Virus record (IMG/VR): IMGVR_UViG_3300037258_000147
Location: 1 to 64,000 of that record
Direction: 5' to 3' (one strand)
DNA length: 64,000 nt
Source: a virus
Every line of letters starts with the position of its first letter. Positions within the stretch are counted from its first letter, which is position 1. The position numbers and the translations under genes are program-made. The notes under the pieces were generated by a model. That model was not told the origin of the DNA. It did no database searches and worked only from the letters and a program-made list of their open reading frames with translations. Shown piece after piece: positions 31,618-38,991 of this stretch.

Positions 31618-34007
31618 TTACGAGGAACTCGTTTCGCTCTGAAGTCTACGCAGGGTCATGGTACTGCCCGGACGCAGCGTGTTGGTGTAGCGACTTCTTG
31701 TTACCTTCCGTTGTTTTCGGACGGGATCGATCATTTCTGTCGATCTCTTGCAGTTTCTTTTCCTGCAAGAACGGACTATTGCATCGCCTTTCGGCGTCTC
31801 TTCGCTTAGTCTCTCACGGTCCCTTTCGGGTTCCGCCTCGTTCCCATTTCAGGATTCGAGTCAATCAGAAGAGATTTAGACAACGCTGGCTATCAACGTT
31901 GTAGGAAACCCATCCGCCAATTTGACGGGCTGGATCGCTTACGCTTCCTTGTTCTGGTGCTGACTGAATAACGCTTTTGTTACTTCGTCCACAAAATGGA
32001 CAAGGGCAAATCATTTCTGTTTGCCTCCCTATGTCACCATAGGGGCCGGAGCACATCATAATCCACTTGGGATTCCTCGTCTATGCTCTCTACACATTTA
32101 CCAACCTTGCGGTCGGATTTAGCTCGGTATTGTCTCAGGGAGAGTTCCACCGAATTAGCGAGGTTATTCAAGAATCATTGCTGATTCAGGCTGCTTTTCT
32201 TGACGAATACAGTTTGTAGTTTTTGGAACCATCTTCTGGGTTTTTGCCCAGGAACACGGAGAAGATCGCGTCGTCTCCAAATATATAAGTGTTATAGTAC
32301 GTGTTTCCACTTATTGTTACTGTCGGCGCAGTTGAAGTCTGCTTGAAGGTTACGCCCGCGAACGAAATAACATCATCGTTCTTAGGCAGTTCAAACAGCA
32401 TGTTGTTCATTGACGGGTCACGCTTTAGGATATCCGTCAGACCGTTGTAAGAAGTATCGTTCAATACGTCTCTTACTACGTTCGGGTGAATGATCCCGCC
32501 AAATTTTCCGTCAACCAATGGCCGAGCATTGACACTGACTAGGGATTGTGCCGCACTACGAATGTTATTCGCAGTTAGGTACGAGCCGTTTGCCAGTTGG
32601 ATATTGACTAGCGTATCGACCGCGACAGCCGAGTCCGCCGTTAGTTGGACAAGGGTGTTGAGGGTGAGTGCTAGTCTGTAGTTTAGTTCGTTTGCCAGAT
32701 TCTGTAGCAAACCCGGGTCGTCGATGGCAACGTCAAGAGCCAAATCTGAGGAGTTAATAAAGTCAGCGTACTGACCAATTGTAGCCACAATTTTGGTGCT
32801 TGATTCTGAGATCGGCGATCCTACGGTACCTTCAGCCGCTTGGTTAATGTTGGCTGCTAGGAGCGAGTAGGTGTAGAACTGAATCTGGTTGCCCTGACGA
32901 AGCGGCAACGGACGCTGCTTTGTCATGCTCAAAAACGGCGTCTGGGCTTTTAGGTTGGGGGTAGCTTCACGTTCAACAATGTGTTTTAGCCGCCAACATC
33001 TCTGTTGGGGCGTTCTGCATATCACTATGCAGTTCAGACTGTGTCTTCAACTTTTTCAAAGCAATAAGCCTTAGATAGATTTCTTCTCTTTGTTCGGGGC
33101 AATGTTTTTTATGTCCCAATCTTATGTATTCCACAGCAGCTAAAGCCTCTTCTCTTTTCACTACAAGATACGGAAGAGTATTTAGAAAAAACTGTTCAAT
33201 ATGGAGTTTGTTAAAAAGACTCCAAGAATAACAATTTCTTTTTCCTTTTGATCTTACATCTCCGCCGTAGACTTCTTTGCAAGAGTCTAATATGGAACGA
33301 TCATTATTAGCTATGGTCAAAATCAGATGATAACAAATTACATTCCGACTGAGAGTTTTGTTCACTCGGATGCAACCTTCACCATCGAAGAAACCGGCAA
33401 TATAGGCTGGCTCTGCTTTAATATAATTGCTGTTCGTTTCAGTCGTTACGGACCCGTGTTGCTTTAGTTCTTTGAGTTGTTTAGCAACTCCGGTTTTCTG
33501 TTCCTCGGACAGACTGTCCTTGGTCTCGATAAACCGCATTAGAACTTCGGCTTGCTCCCTTTTATATTTCAAATAGGGCAGAATAGTTTTGAGGAAATCA
33601 ACAACGGTGGGAAAGGACTGGAGATACCAAATATACCAGTCTTCCCCTGCTTTGTTGTTTACATTTCTGGAAAAACTTCCTCCGAAATGTAAAACCAGCC
33701 ACTGCATTACCGCCCTTGATTTATTGCTTACATAAACCTTGGGTTCGTAGTAGGTTTTGATCCCTCGTTTGCGGGTGGCGATTCTTGCGCAGCCTTCTGC
33801 GTCAAAAAGCCCAGCCATATAACTCTTTGTTTTCTCTTTCACGGTTTCCTCGGTGTTTTCTGATGCTTTAATATTACCACACCTGATAATATTTGTCAAC
33901 CAGATTTTCGCCGATTTAGAACAGTTTTGATTCACCAAGTTTTAGTGAATTGCAACTAAGTTAGGAAGCGCCCCGGACGTTACTATGGATGCAGGAGAGT
34001 AACTCAT
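31618..34007 (-). CDS. major capsid protein, N4-gp56 family, split into four exons
   Basis: No single frame encodes it. Joining 34007-33944, 32976-32209, 31971-31896 and 31693-31618 gives 328 codons including TAA, 327 residues. It starts MSYSPASIVTSGALPNLVAI (strong AAAGGAG site), continues EREATPNLKAQTPFLSM and RPLPLRQGNQIQFYTY, AEGTVGSPIS and IGQYADFINSSDLAL, and ends DPARQIGGWVSYNVRYTNTL then TMTLRRLQSE. The order and motifs match N4-gp56-type capsid proteins. Exon junctions fall at 'AIH/F', 'KL/F' and 'YN/V'; each is preceded by T, as group I 5' splice sites are. The protein builds the head shell. Confidence 0.8.
31694..31895 (-). other. capsid intron 3, compact group I intron
   Basis: 202 bases. 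Exon end ACAACGT pairs with internal GCGTTGT (7 bp, U-G at the splice site) as P1. GGCGGAACCC-GAAA-GGG gives P6-like, GACTA/TAGTC gives P7, GCC-GAAA-GGC gives P8, TCTTGCAG/CTGCAAGA gives P9. It ends in G. Size is like the smallest known group I introns. Confidence 0.75.
31972..32208 (-). other. capsid intron 2, group I intron
   Basis: 237 bases ending in G. It has the td-like core AGACAATACCGAGCTAAAT, P7 strands GAGCA/TGCTC, P8 AATCC-CAAGT-GGATT, P9 CCCTATG-GTGA-CATAGGG and a further GGCAAA/TTTGCC hairpin. P1 is only four pairs (CTGT/GCAG), so the 5' border is the least certain. A palindrome copy forms its last hairpin. Confidence 0.75.
31987..32001. repeat. GTCCA-N5-TGGAC palindrome, exact arms, inside group I intron
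   Basis: GTCCACAAAATGGAC forms an extra hairpin near the 3' end of capsid intron 2. Confidence 0.85.
32973..33842 (-). CDS. LAGLIDADG homing endonuclease inside capsid intron 1
   Basis: 289 residues from GTG 33842, preceded by GAGG and a promoter. The frame is open further upstream but that part overlaps intron core sequence. Two LAGLIDADG motifs are present: SYMAGLFDAEGCARI (about residue 8) and AYIAGFFDGEGCIRV (about 140), so it is a single-chain, two-domain enzyme. It should cleave intron-less capsid alleles and drive intron spread. Its stop overlaps exon 2 by four bases, so its last residues are intron-core-derived. Confidence 0.85.
   Translation of the reverse strand: MKEKTKSYMAGLFDAEGCARIATRKRGIKTYYEPKVYVSNKSRAVMQWLVLHFGGSFSRNVNNKAGEDWYIWYLQSFPTVVDFLKTILPYLKYKREQAEVLMRFIETKDSLSEEQKTGVAKQLKELKQHGSVTTETNSNYIKAEPAYIAGFFDGEGCIRVNKTLSRNVICYHLILTIANNDRSILDSCKEVYGGDVRSKGKRNCYSWSLFNKLHIEQFFLNTLPYLVVKREEALAAVEYIRLGHKKHCPEQREEIYLRLIALKKLKTQSELHSDMQNAPTEMLAAKTHC
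32977..33943 (-). other. capsid intron 1, group I intron with endonuclease gene
   Basis: 967 bases. Exon end ATTCACT pairs with internal GGTGAAT (7 bp, U-G at the splice site) as P1. The 3' end carries ACACAGTCTGAACTGCA-like P7/P9 sequence and ends in G before exon 2. The LAGLIDADG gene occupies most of it. Confidence 0.75.
33871..33899 (-). promoter_or_regulatory. promoter within intron 1 for the homing endonuclease
   Basis: TTGACA (33899-33894), 17 bases ending GTGTGG, TAATAT (33876-33871), about 30 bases before the GTG start. The same bases also form the hairpin AATATTA/TAATATT, so the segment may serve both intron folding and transcription. Confidence 0.6.
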
Positions 34008-34024
34008 GGTTACTCCTTTGTTGT

Positions 34025-35158
34025 TTAGTTAGAGCGCCGACCTTGCACTTTCTGTCTGCGAACGCCTTGATATAAAGCTTTTATCTGGGCATCGCTCAGA
34101 GAATCTAGGTCCTCGGCTGAGGGCGCGTTTTCGGTTGAGGGCGGTGCGACGGGTGTTACGTCCGACGACCTCAATCCTAACGCCGCTCTCGGGCGCGTCT
34201 CCGTTCGAACAATCCGTTCGTTCGTGGGGCGCGGCGCAGGTTCCGGTTCTGAAGACGGGACCGGCGGAGTTCTCGGGGGTTTGGGAAGTTTGACCAGCAA
34301 ATCATCGCTGCTCAAGTCTTCGAAAGCCTCCTCAATACTTTCTACTGTCCAATTACCAGTAGCAACTAAGCGGTCGAAGGTGGCGTTTTCTTCACCTTTC
34401 TTCACGATTTCACTTAGTTTAAACTTAGAAATCCATCTTACTATCGACTTGAAGTTTTCCCACTGGGGGTCTGGGTAGTAGTCTGGATTGTTTTCAATAA
34501 ATGATTTGGTAGCAGATTCCGCTTGCATTTGAGCTAAAGCATAGGTGCTTTTTTCTGCGGATTGCTGGGTCGTGCTAACCAGTTGTTGGAGAGTAAGTCC
34601 AGTTTTCTTTTGGAACCAGTTCTCCATGGCTAAGTCCGGATTATCTCCCAATTGGGTTTTAATCTCGAAAATTTCATCGGCTGACAGAACTCGATTTATC
34701 GGAAGCGGAACCGGCGGGGGGGTTGGTACCGTTTTTACTGGACTTCCTAGTTTAATCTGCTTGTTCTGTTCCCGAATCTTGTTGGTTGCGTTTATCTGGG
34801 CTTTTGCCAAGCTGGACAGCAATAACTCGTTTTTGGTCTTGCCCCAGTAAACCTGAGGATTTCCTCCAGCAGAACCAACTACTGTTAACTTCCACTGACC
34901 TTTTTCCTTTTCGAGAGTCGCGGTTCCGCCGTCAAACTCTACTGTCTCCGGGCTTTCATCTGGCGGAGGCGGCGGCGGTTCAGGATCGGAGGAAGGAGCT
35001 ACCGGCTGTCTGACAACCTCGGGTTCCAAAACTGGGTGGGGGTCTAAAGTCAGGTCCGGGTCTATTTCATCTAGTCTAGAGCTACTGAAATCTACGTGGG
35101 TAAAGGGGTCGGGATTACCGTTGGCGTCTAATAGCCATTGGTCTATTGTTGCTGGCAT
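34025..35158 (-). CDS. scaffolding protein candidate
   Basis: 377 residues located between portal and capsid genes, the usual scaffold position. Acidic/Pro-rich N-terminal third (PSSDPEPPPPPPDESPE), a middle that is helical with QTQLGDNPDLAMENWFQKK-like repeats, and a Pro/Arg-rich tail ending in helical LDSLSDAQIKALYQGVRRQK. GDNPDLAMENWFQKKTGLT and SFIENNPDYYPDPQ recall phage scaffold or 'tape-like' helical proteins. Assigned mainly by position and composition. Confidence 0.55.
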   Translation of the reverse strand: MPATIDQWLLDANGNPDPFTHVDFSSSRLDEIDPDLTLDPHPVLEPEVVRQPVAPSSDPEPPPPPPDESPETVEFDGGTATLEKEKGQWKLTVVGSAGGNPQVYWGKTKNELLLSSLAKAQINATNKIREQNKQIKLGSPVKTVPTPPPVPLPINRVLSADEIFEIKTQLGDNPDLAMENWFQKKTGLTLQQLVSTTQQSAEKSTYALAQMQAESATKSFIENNPDYYPDPQWENFKSIVRWISKFKLSEIVKKGEENATFDRLVATGNWTVESIEEAFEDLSSDDLLVKLPKPPRTPPVPSSEPEPAPRPTNERIVRTETRPRAALGLRSSDVTPVAPPSTENAPSAEDLDSLSDAQIKALYQGVRRQKVQGRRSN

Positions 35159-35211
35159 TTCGTTCTCCTACTCACAATCCGTGAGAGCGGGTTATTTTGT
35201 TCCTAGGTTTT

Positions 35212-35226
35212 ATCCACAAAATGGAC
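35212..35226. repeat. GTCCA-N5-TGGAC palindrome, near copy in gene junction
   Basis: ATCCACAAAATGGAC, one mismatch, upstream of the scaffold gene. Confidence 0.6.
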
Positions 35227-35311
35227 TAGTAGTTTTGATGTATTTGATAGCTTGGAATTGTTGTTATTACCGGTGGACTATAATAAGGGTCGAACCTTCA
35301 AAACATGCCAC

Positions 35312-35665
35312 TTATATACCCATCGCTTTCGCTACGTCTGTTGCTTCGCTTAGATTATAGAGATACCGCTGAAATTCTGGGCTTGGGTGTTCTACGAATT
35401 CGACGGCCTTTGGTAAATCTTCTTTGAACTTTCTTAGGAATTCATCTAGGGCGTGTACGGCTGCGTGCGCCCCAATTACCCCAGGGTCTCCGGGCGGTAG
35501 CCTGCGATAAGCTAAATCTATGTCATTGACGTACTGTTCTACGAATTCTACTAAATCTGGCCAAGCGGGAGATACAACAACCCCACGCATCTTGCGTCCG
35601 AATTCGTATAATTCAAAGTCCTGCTCACCTTGCTCTAAAGAAATTTCGTCTAGTTTAGTTGACAT
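35312..35665 (-). CDS. hypothetical protein
   Basis: 117 residues, helical (KLDEISLEQGEQDFELYEFG, LVEFVEQYVNDIDLAYRRLP, ALDEFLRKFKEDLPKAVEFV). Overlaps its upstream neighbour by 11 bases. No family recognised; sits between portal and scaffold. Confidence 0.45.
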   Translation of the reverse strand: MSTKLDEISLEQGEQDFELYEFGRKMRGVVVSPAWPDLVEFVEQYVNDIDLAYRRLPPGDPGVIGAHAAVHALDEFLRKFKEDLPKAVEFVEHPSPEFQRYLYNLSEATDVAKAMGI

Positions 35666-35864
35666 TCAAACCCCCAAAGACGTGATCTAGATTAACTATG
35701 TTGGGGCCTTGCGGGGGTTTTGAAGGTGAAAAATTTCCGGGCTTCTTATTCAGGAACCGTCCAGTTTCGTTAAGTAACTTGGTAAGTTCTTCGTCGGACA
35801 GGTTGTCGTATTCCGTGCCGGGGATTGCGTTTGCTTTGGTGATGAAATTAGGCTGGTTAGACAT
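35655..35864 (-). CDS. small hypothetical protein
   Basis: 69 residues: YDNLSDEELTKLLNETGRFL followed by a Pro/Asn-rich tail. The start abuts the stop of the 50-residue gene upstream (TAGATG). Unknown. Confidence 0.4.
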   Translation of the reverse strand: MSNQPNFITKANAIPGTEYDNLSDEELTKLLNETGRFLNKKPGNFSPSKPPQGPNIVNLDHVFGGLNVN

Positions 35865-36017
35865 CTAGGCCGATCTCCCGTTTAGGTCGTCCCTAGTATC
35901 TACCCACGGATCGTATGCTCCATTTGAGGCTCTCTTTTTGCGCTGTTTAAACCAATTATTTATTCTACTGACTAGAATGTTAAATTTGAATTTCCACGTG
36001 TTGAACCACTTCTTCAT
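35865..36017 (-). CDS. small basic protein downstream of the portal gene
   Basis: 50 residues, AGAGGTG before ATG. Aromatic and Lys-rich (MKKWFNTWKFKFNILVSRIN), then KQRKKRASNGAYDPWVDTRD. Amphipathic; unknown. Confidence 0.45.
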   Translation of the reverse strand: MKKWFNTWKFKFNILVSRINNWFKQRKKRASNGAYDPWVDTRDDLNGRSA

Positions 36018-36057
36018 TCTTTCACCTCTACCGTAATCCACGGTGACGGGTTATTTT

Positions 36058-36072
36058 GTCCACAAAACGGAC
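36058..36072. repeat. GTCCA-N5-TGGAC palindrome, near copy in gene junction
   Basis: GTCCACAAAACGGAC, one mismatch, just after the portal gene. Confidence 0.6.
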
Positions 36073-36088
36073 GGTTTAGTTTTTTAGA

Positions 36089-38176
36089 TTAAACGAGAGA
36101 GCCGAACCCGCCAGAAGCGGACGGCGCTCCTGTCAAATCCTGCGGGGCTACTGATGCCTTGAAGCCCTCCCTCAAAACGTCTCTTGCCGCTCTCGCAACA
36201 TTTTCTGAGTCGGCTTGTTGTTCTTGTATCTGAGACCTTTGAGCCAACAGTTGCTGTTGTTGCTGGAACTTCTGTTCGTTTACTCCGCCTTGAGATTGCT
36301 GCTGCTGCCTTTGTTTATCTTCGTCCGTCATTGGTACAATAATGTCGTGGAAGTTTTTCATTTCAGCGGCTTCGAACCAGTTCCGGATAATCTCATCTAC
36401 ATTGACTTTCTTGCCTTCGATTGCTAGTTGTTCTACAATAGACGGCTGAGAAAGAAATTGAGTCAATTGGGGGAGGGCCTGAACCATAATCCGGCGAACC
36501 TGCATCTTGGACCCCGCCAGAATATCAAACTTTACTCTAGCGTTTAAGATGTCTAATAAGTCTCCAGGTTTACCTTCTTCATCTAAATACTCATGCTTTA
36601 GTTCGTCAGACATGACGTAGTTTAATTGGGACTCTGGCAACATAGCCCGATTCATTTCCTGAAATTCATATAGCATTGGAACTATAACTTGGTTCGCAAG
36701 TTTGTCCACGAAATCGGAAATCGGGTTGTAAGCACCTTGTAACAGTCCTTGAGCGCCCGCAGAACTTCTAGCTAGATTCGAGTGTCCGGACGACCCAGCT
36801 TGTCCCATAGAACTAATTGGGTTCGCGCCAGATACAGTTTCTACTCTGCCCTGGGACCAGCCTATTAAGGCTCCGGCCTCGGGGACTGGTGCTGGTCTGC
36901 CTAATGGCGCTAAGTCTCCTTGAGAGTCTACTTGAATAATTTTACCAGGACCGATGCGAATATTCTGGGTAGGAATACTCTTTCCACGGACCTGTACAAG
37001 CGGGGTATTTAAAGCAAGAGAAGCGTTGTCAATAATAAGATGGGTGATACCAGTTTGAAGTCTTTGCTCCGCCCCAATCGTGCGCCCGAGACCCAAAGAC
37101 CAGAAAGCTCCTGGGATGTCCCACCATCCGACAGAGAGAAACGGGATTTTCCCGTAAATATTTTTGTCGTTGTAGATTACAAGTTTTTTCTGTAAGGCTA
37201 TTATATAAGTGTTGTTATCCCAACGTTCTAAAACCTCTAGGGGTTTTTGTAACGGATCGGCGGTGGTTTCTTCCCAACGAGGTTCTGCCCGGGCTTCCCA
37301 TAAAGGATTCCTAGAGCCATCTTCAGACACGTTTGATTCTACAGGTTCCTGAGGCGGCAAGAATAATTTTAGTAAGTCGTCTTTGGAAGGAATTGTATAG
37401 CCGGGGCGGTCCCGGAGCTTGTCTAAATCCTCCCACGTCATGTACCGGCGGCGGATAACATATTTTGCCTTGCGGATATCAGGCACATTAAGGCCGGGGT
37501 CTACTAAGACCTCCCGCATGTTTACAATGTGCTCAAATATAGGCCGGTCTACTACTTCTTCAATTACTTCTTCTTCTAATTCCCCAGAAGACAGTCTGGT
37601 TGGGGGAGTGCCAGGAACTAAACTCGGAACTGTCGCAGTAGGAGTTTTACGCTTGATTATTTTCCGTTCTTTAGTAAACTTTTCCCAGCCCCATTGGAAT
37701 AACGCCGTGCCGAATAACAAGCAGTTTCTCGTCCCAAGGACCATTTCTGTCCGGAAATCTATATCGTCTAGTTGATAACCTAATAAAGCAGAAACAGCCC
37801 GGGCAGCCTGAGAACTAGTTCCTGGTCTTTCTTGGGTAACGAACGGAGGATTTTCATAAAACAATCCGGACATTACTTGCGGTACAATACCGTTTACTGA
37901 AGTAGCTACTGTGAAAAACGGGATACTAGCTGCTTCTGTGGTTGTTCCGGGCCAGCAGCGGGGGCTGTTCGGGCTTTCGTAAAGAAATCGACTCGCACTC
38001 CAGCTTAAAATCCAGGCTTTTGTGTTCTCGGCTTGCTCCGCTCTTTGAGCGTCCTGGACCACCAATTTCAAAGCAGGCGAGTCTTCTTCCCAATAGCCGA
38101 CGTGCATCCGAGAAATTGCCTCAGATGGCGTGATATCCATATTAGGGTTTATCTTCGGTTCAGGGAGTATTGACAT
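36089..38176 (-). CDS. portal protein
   Basis: 695 residues adjacent to the terminase block. N-terminal SPALKLVVQDAQRAEQAENT, then FTVATSVNGIVPQVMSGLFY, ERKIIKRKTPTATV, and GKIPFLSVGWWDIPGAFWSLGLG; a Gln-rich helical C terminus (QQQQSQGGVNEQKFQQQQQ) resembles the barrel/crown end of podovirus portals. Size fits T7/N4-like portals. It forms the dodecameric DNA gate. Confidence 0.7.
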   Translation of the reverse strand: MSILPEPKINPNMDITPSEAISRMHVGYWEEDSPALKLVVQDAQRAEQAENTKAWILSWSASRFLYESPNSPRCWPGTTTEAASIPFFTVATSVNGIVPQVMSGLFYENPPFVTQERPGTSSQAARAVSALLGYQLDDIDFRTEMVLGTRNCLLFGTALFQWGWEKFTKERKIIKRKTPTATVPSLVPGTPPTRLSSGELEEEVIEEVVDRPIFEHIVNMREVLVDPGLNVPDIRKAKYVIRRRYMTWEDLDKLRDRPGYTIPSKDDLLKLFLPPQEPVESNVSEDGSRNPLWEARAEPRWEETTADPLQKPLEVLERWDNNTYIIALQKKLVIYNDKNIYGKIPFLSVGWWDIPGAFWSLGLGRTIGAEQRLQTGITHLIIDNASLALNTPLVQVRGKSIPTQNIRIGPGKIIQVDSQGDLAPLGRPAPVPEAGALIGWSQGRVETVSGANPISSMGQAGSSGHSNLARSSAGAQGLLQGAYNPISDFVDKLANQVIVPMLYEFQEMNRAMLPESQLNYVMSDELKHEYLDEEGKPGDLLDILNARVKFDILAGSKMQVRRIMVQALPQLTQFLSQPSIVEQLAIEGKKVNVDEIIRNWFEAAEMKNFHDIIVPMTDEDKQRQQQQSQGGVNEQKFQQQQQLLAQRSQIQEQQADSENVARAARDVLREGFKASVAPQDLTGAPSASGGFGSLV

Positions 38177-38306
38177 TTATCTTCCGTGTGGTACAATGGG
38201 TTCTCAGTCAATCAGACTTGGTGGCTTCGATTTCAGAACTTACCGATAAGGTTCTCGGGTATTGGTGCGCCCCACTCCCTTGTCACGGAGACATTCTGAA
38301 GAGATT

Positions 38307-38321
38307 ATCCATAAAATGGAC
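38307..38321. repeat. GTCCA-N5-TGGAC palindrome, near copy in gene junction
   Basis: ATCCATAAAATGGAC, one mismatch, just past the stop of the 38322-38660 gene and upstream of portal. Confidence 0.65.
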
Positions 38322-38660
38322 TCAATAAGTCTGCATCATGGAGTTCGGCTCCATTTGACCTGTCTCGCAATTGATGCTTCCCTTGATCGAGAGTGCGGAC
38401 CCGCCGACTCCCTCACCTTTGTTCTTCATAACCGGAAAATCGGCTTTGCCCCAGACGGACGGGGTTTGGTCCCCGGAGTCTTGGGTGTGCATTGGACCTT
38501 CTTGGGACTCGGTTTGCTTGACTAGCTGTCCAGCGCCTGAGGATTCTCCGGCGGACCCTGAAGGACCGACTGCGGGGAAATCAGTTGCTTTTGCGTAACG
38601 AGGGGATTCTAGATTGCCCCCTAAAGAAATAAGACCGCCCATTTTTGATTCGGTGTTCAT
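38322..38660 (-). CDS. Gly/Ser-rich hypothetical protein
   Basis: 112 residues, low complexity (PSGSAGESSGAGQLVKQTES, GEGVGGSALSIKG). No family; lies between terminase-linked genes and portal. Confidence 0.4.
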   Translation of the reverse strand: MNTESKMGGLISLGGNLESPRYAKATDFPAVGPSGSAGESSGAGQLVKQTESQEGPMHTQDSGDQTPSVWGKADFPVMKNKGEGVGGSALSIKGSINCETGQMEPNSMMQTY

Positions 38661-38664
38661 TTTG

Positions 38665-38991
38665 TTAACCTCTTGGAATTAGTGCGGGCGGTAATGCCCG
38701 ATTTTCGGATTGTGTCGGAGCAGACGTGCTCCACGGGGGAGTAAAACTTTGTCCATTTAATGGACTTGCTGCTGGTTTCCAACCATTTGGTTTATCTACT
38801 CTAACGTGCGGCTGGACAGTGATTCTGAATAATTCGTAAGTCCCGGTATTTTCGTTGTCAGAATTTTGTGGCATTTTGCTTACAAATCTCTGCCCGGTAG
38901 GAACGTTCCACGAACTTGGAGTCGAGGCATCGGCCCAATGATCGGACAAAACCTCTCCGTTGTCTTCTAGTATCTGTAGGTGGATTTTCAT
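38665..38991 (-). CDS. hypothetical protein
   Basis: 108 residues; beta-like N terminus (MKIHLQILEDNGEVLSDHW) then Pro/Ser-rich tail containing SPLNGQ, which is encoded by a palindrome copy (38751-38765). Abuts the terminase stop. Confidence 0.4.
   Translation of the reverse strand: MKIHLQILEDNGEVLSDHWADASTPSSWNVPTGQRFVSKMPQNSDNENTGTYELFRITVQPHVRVDKPNGWKPAASPLNGQSFTPPWSTSAPTQSENRALPPALIPRG
38751..38765. repeat. GTCCA-N5-TGGAC palindrome, exact copy in coding sequence
   Basis: GTCCATTTAATGGAC read as SPLNGQ in the 38665-38991 gene. Confidence 0.85.
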
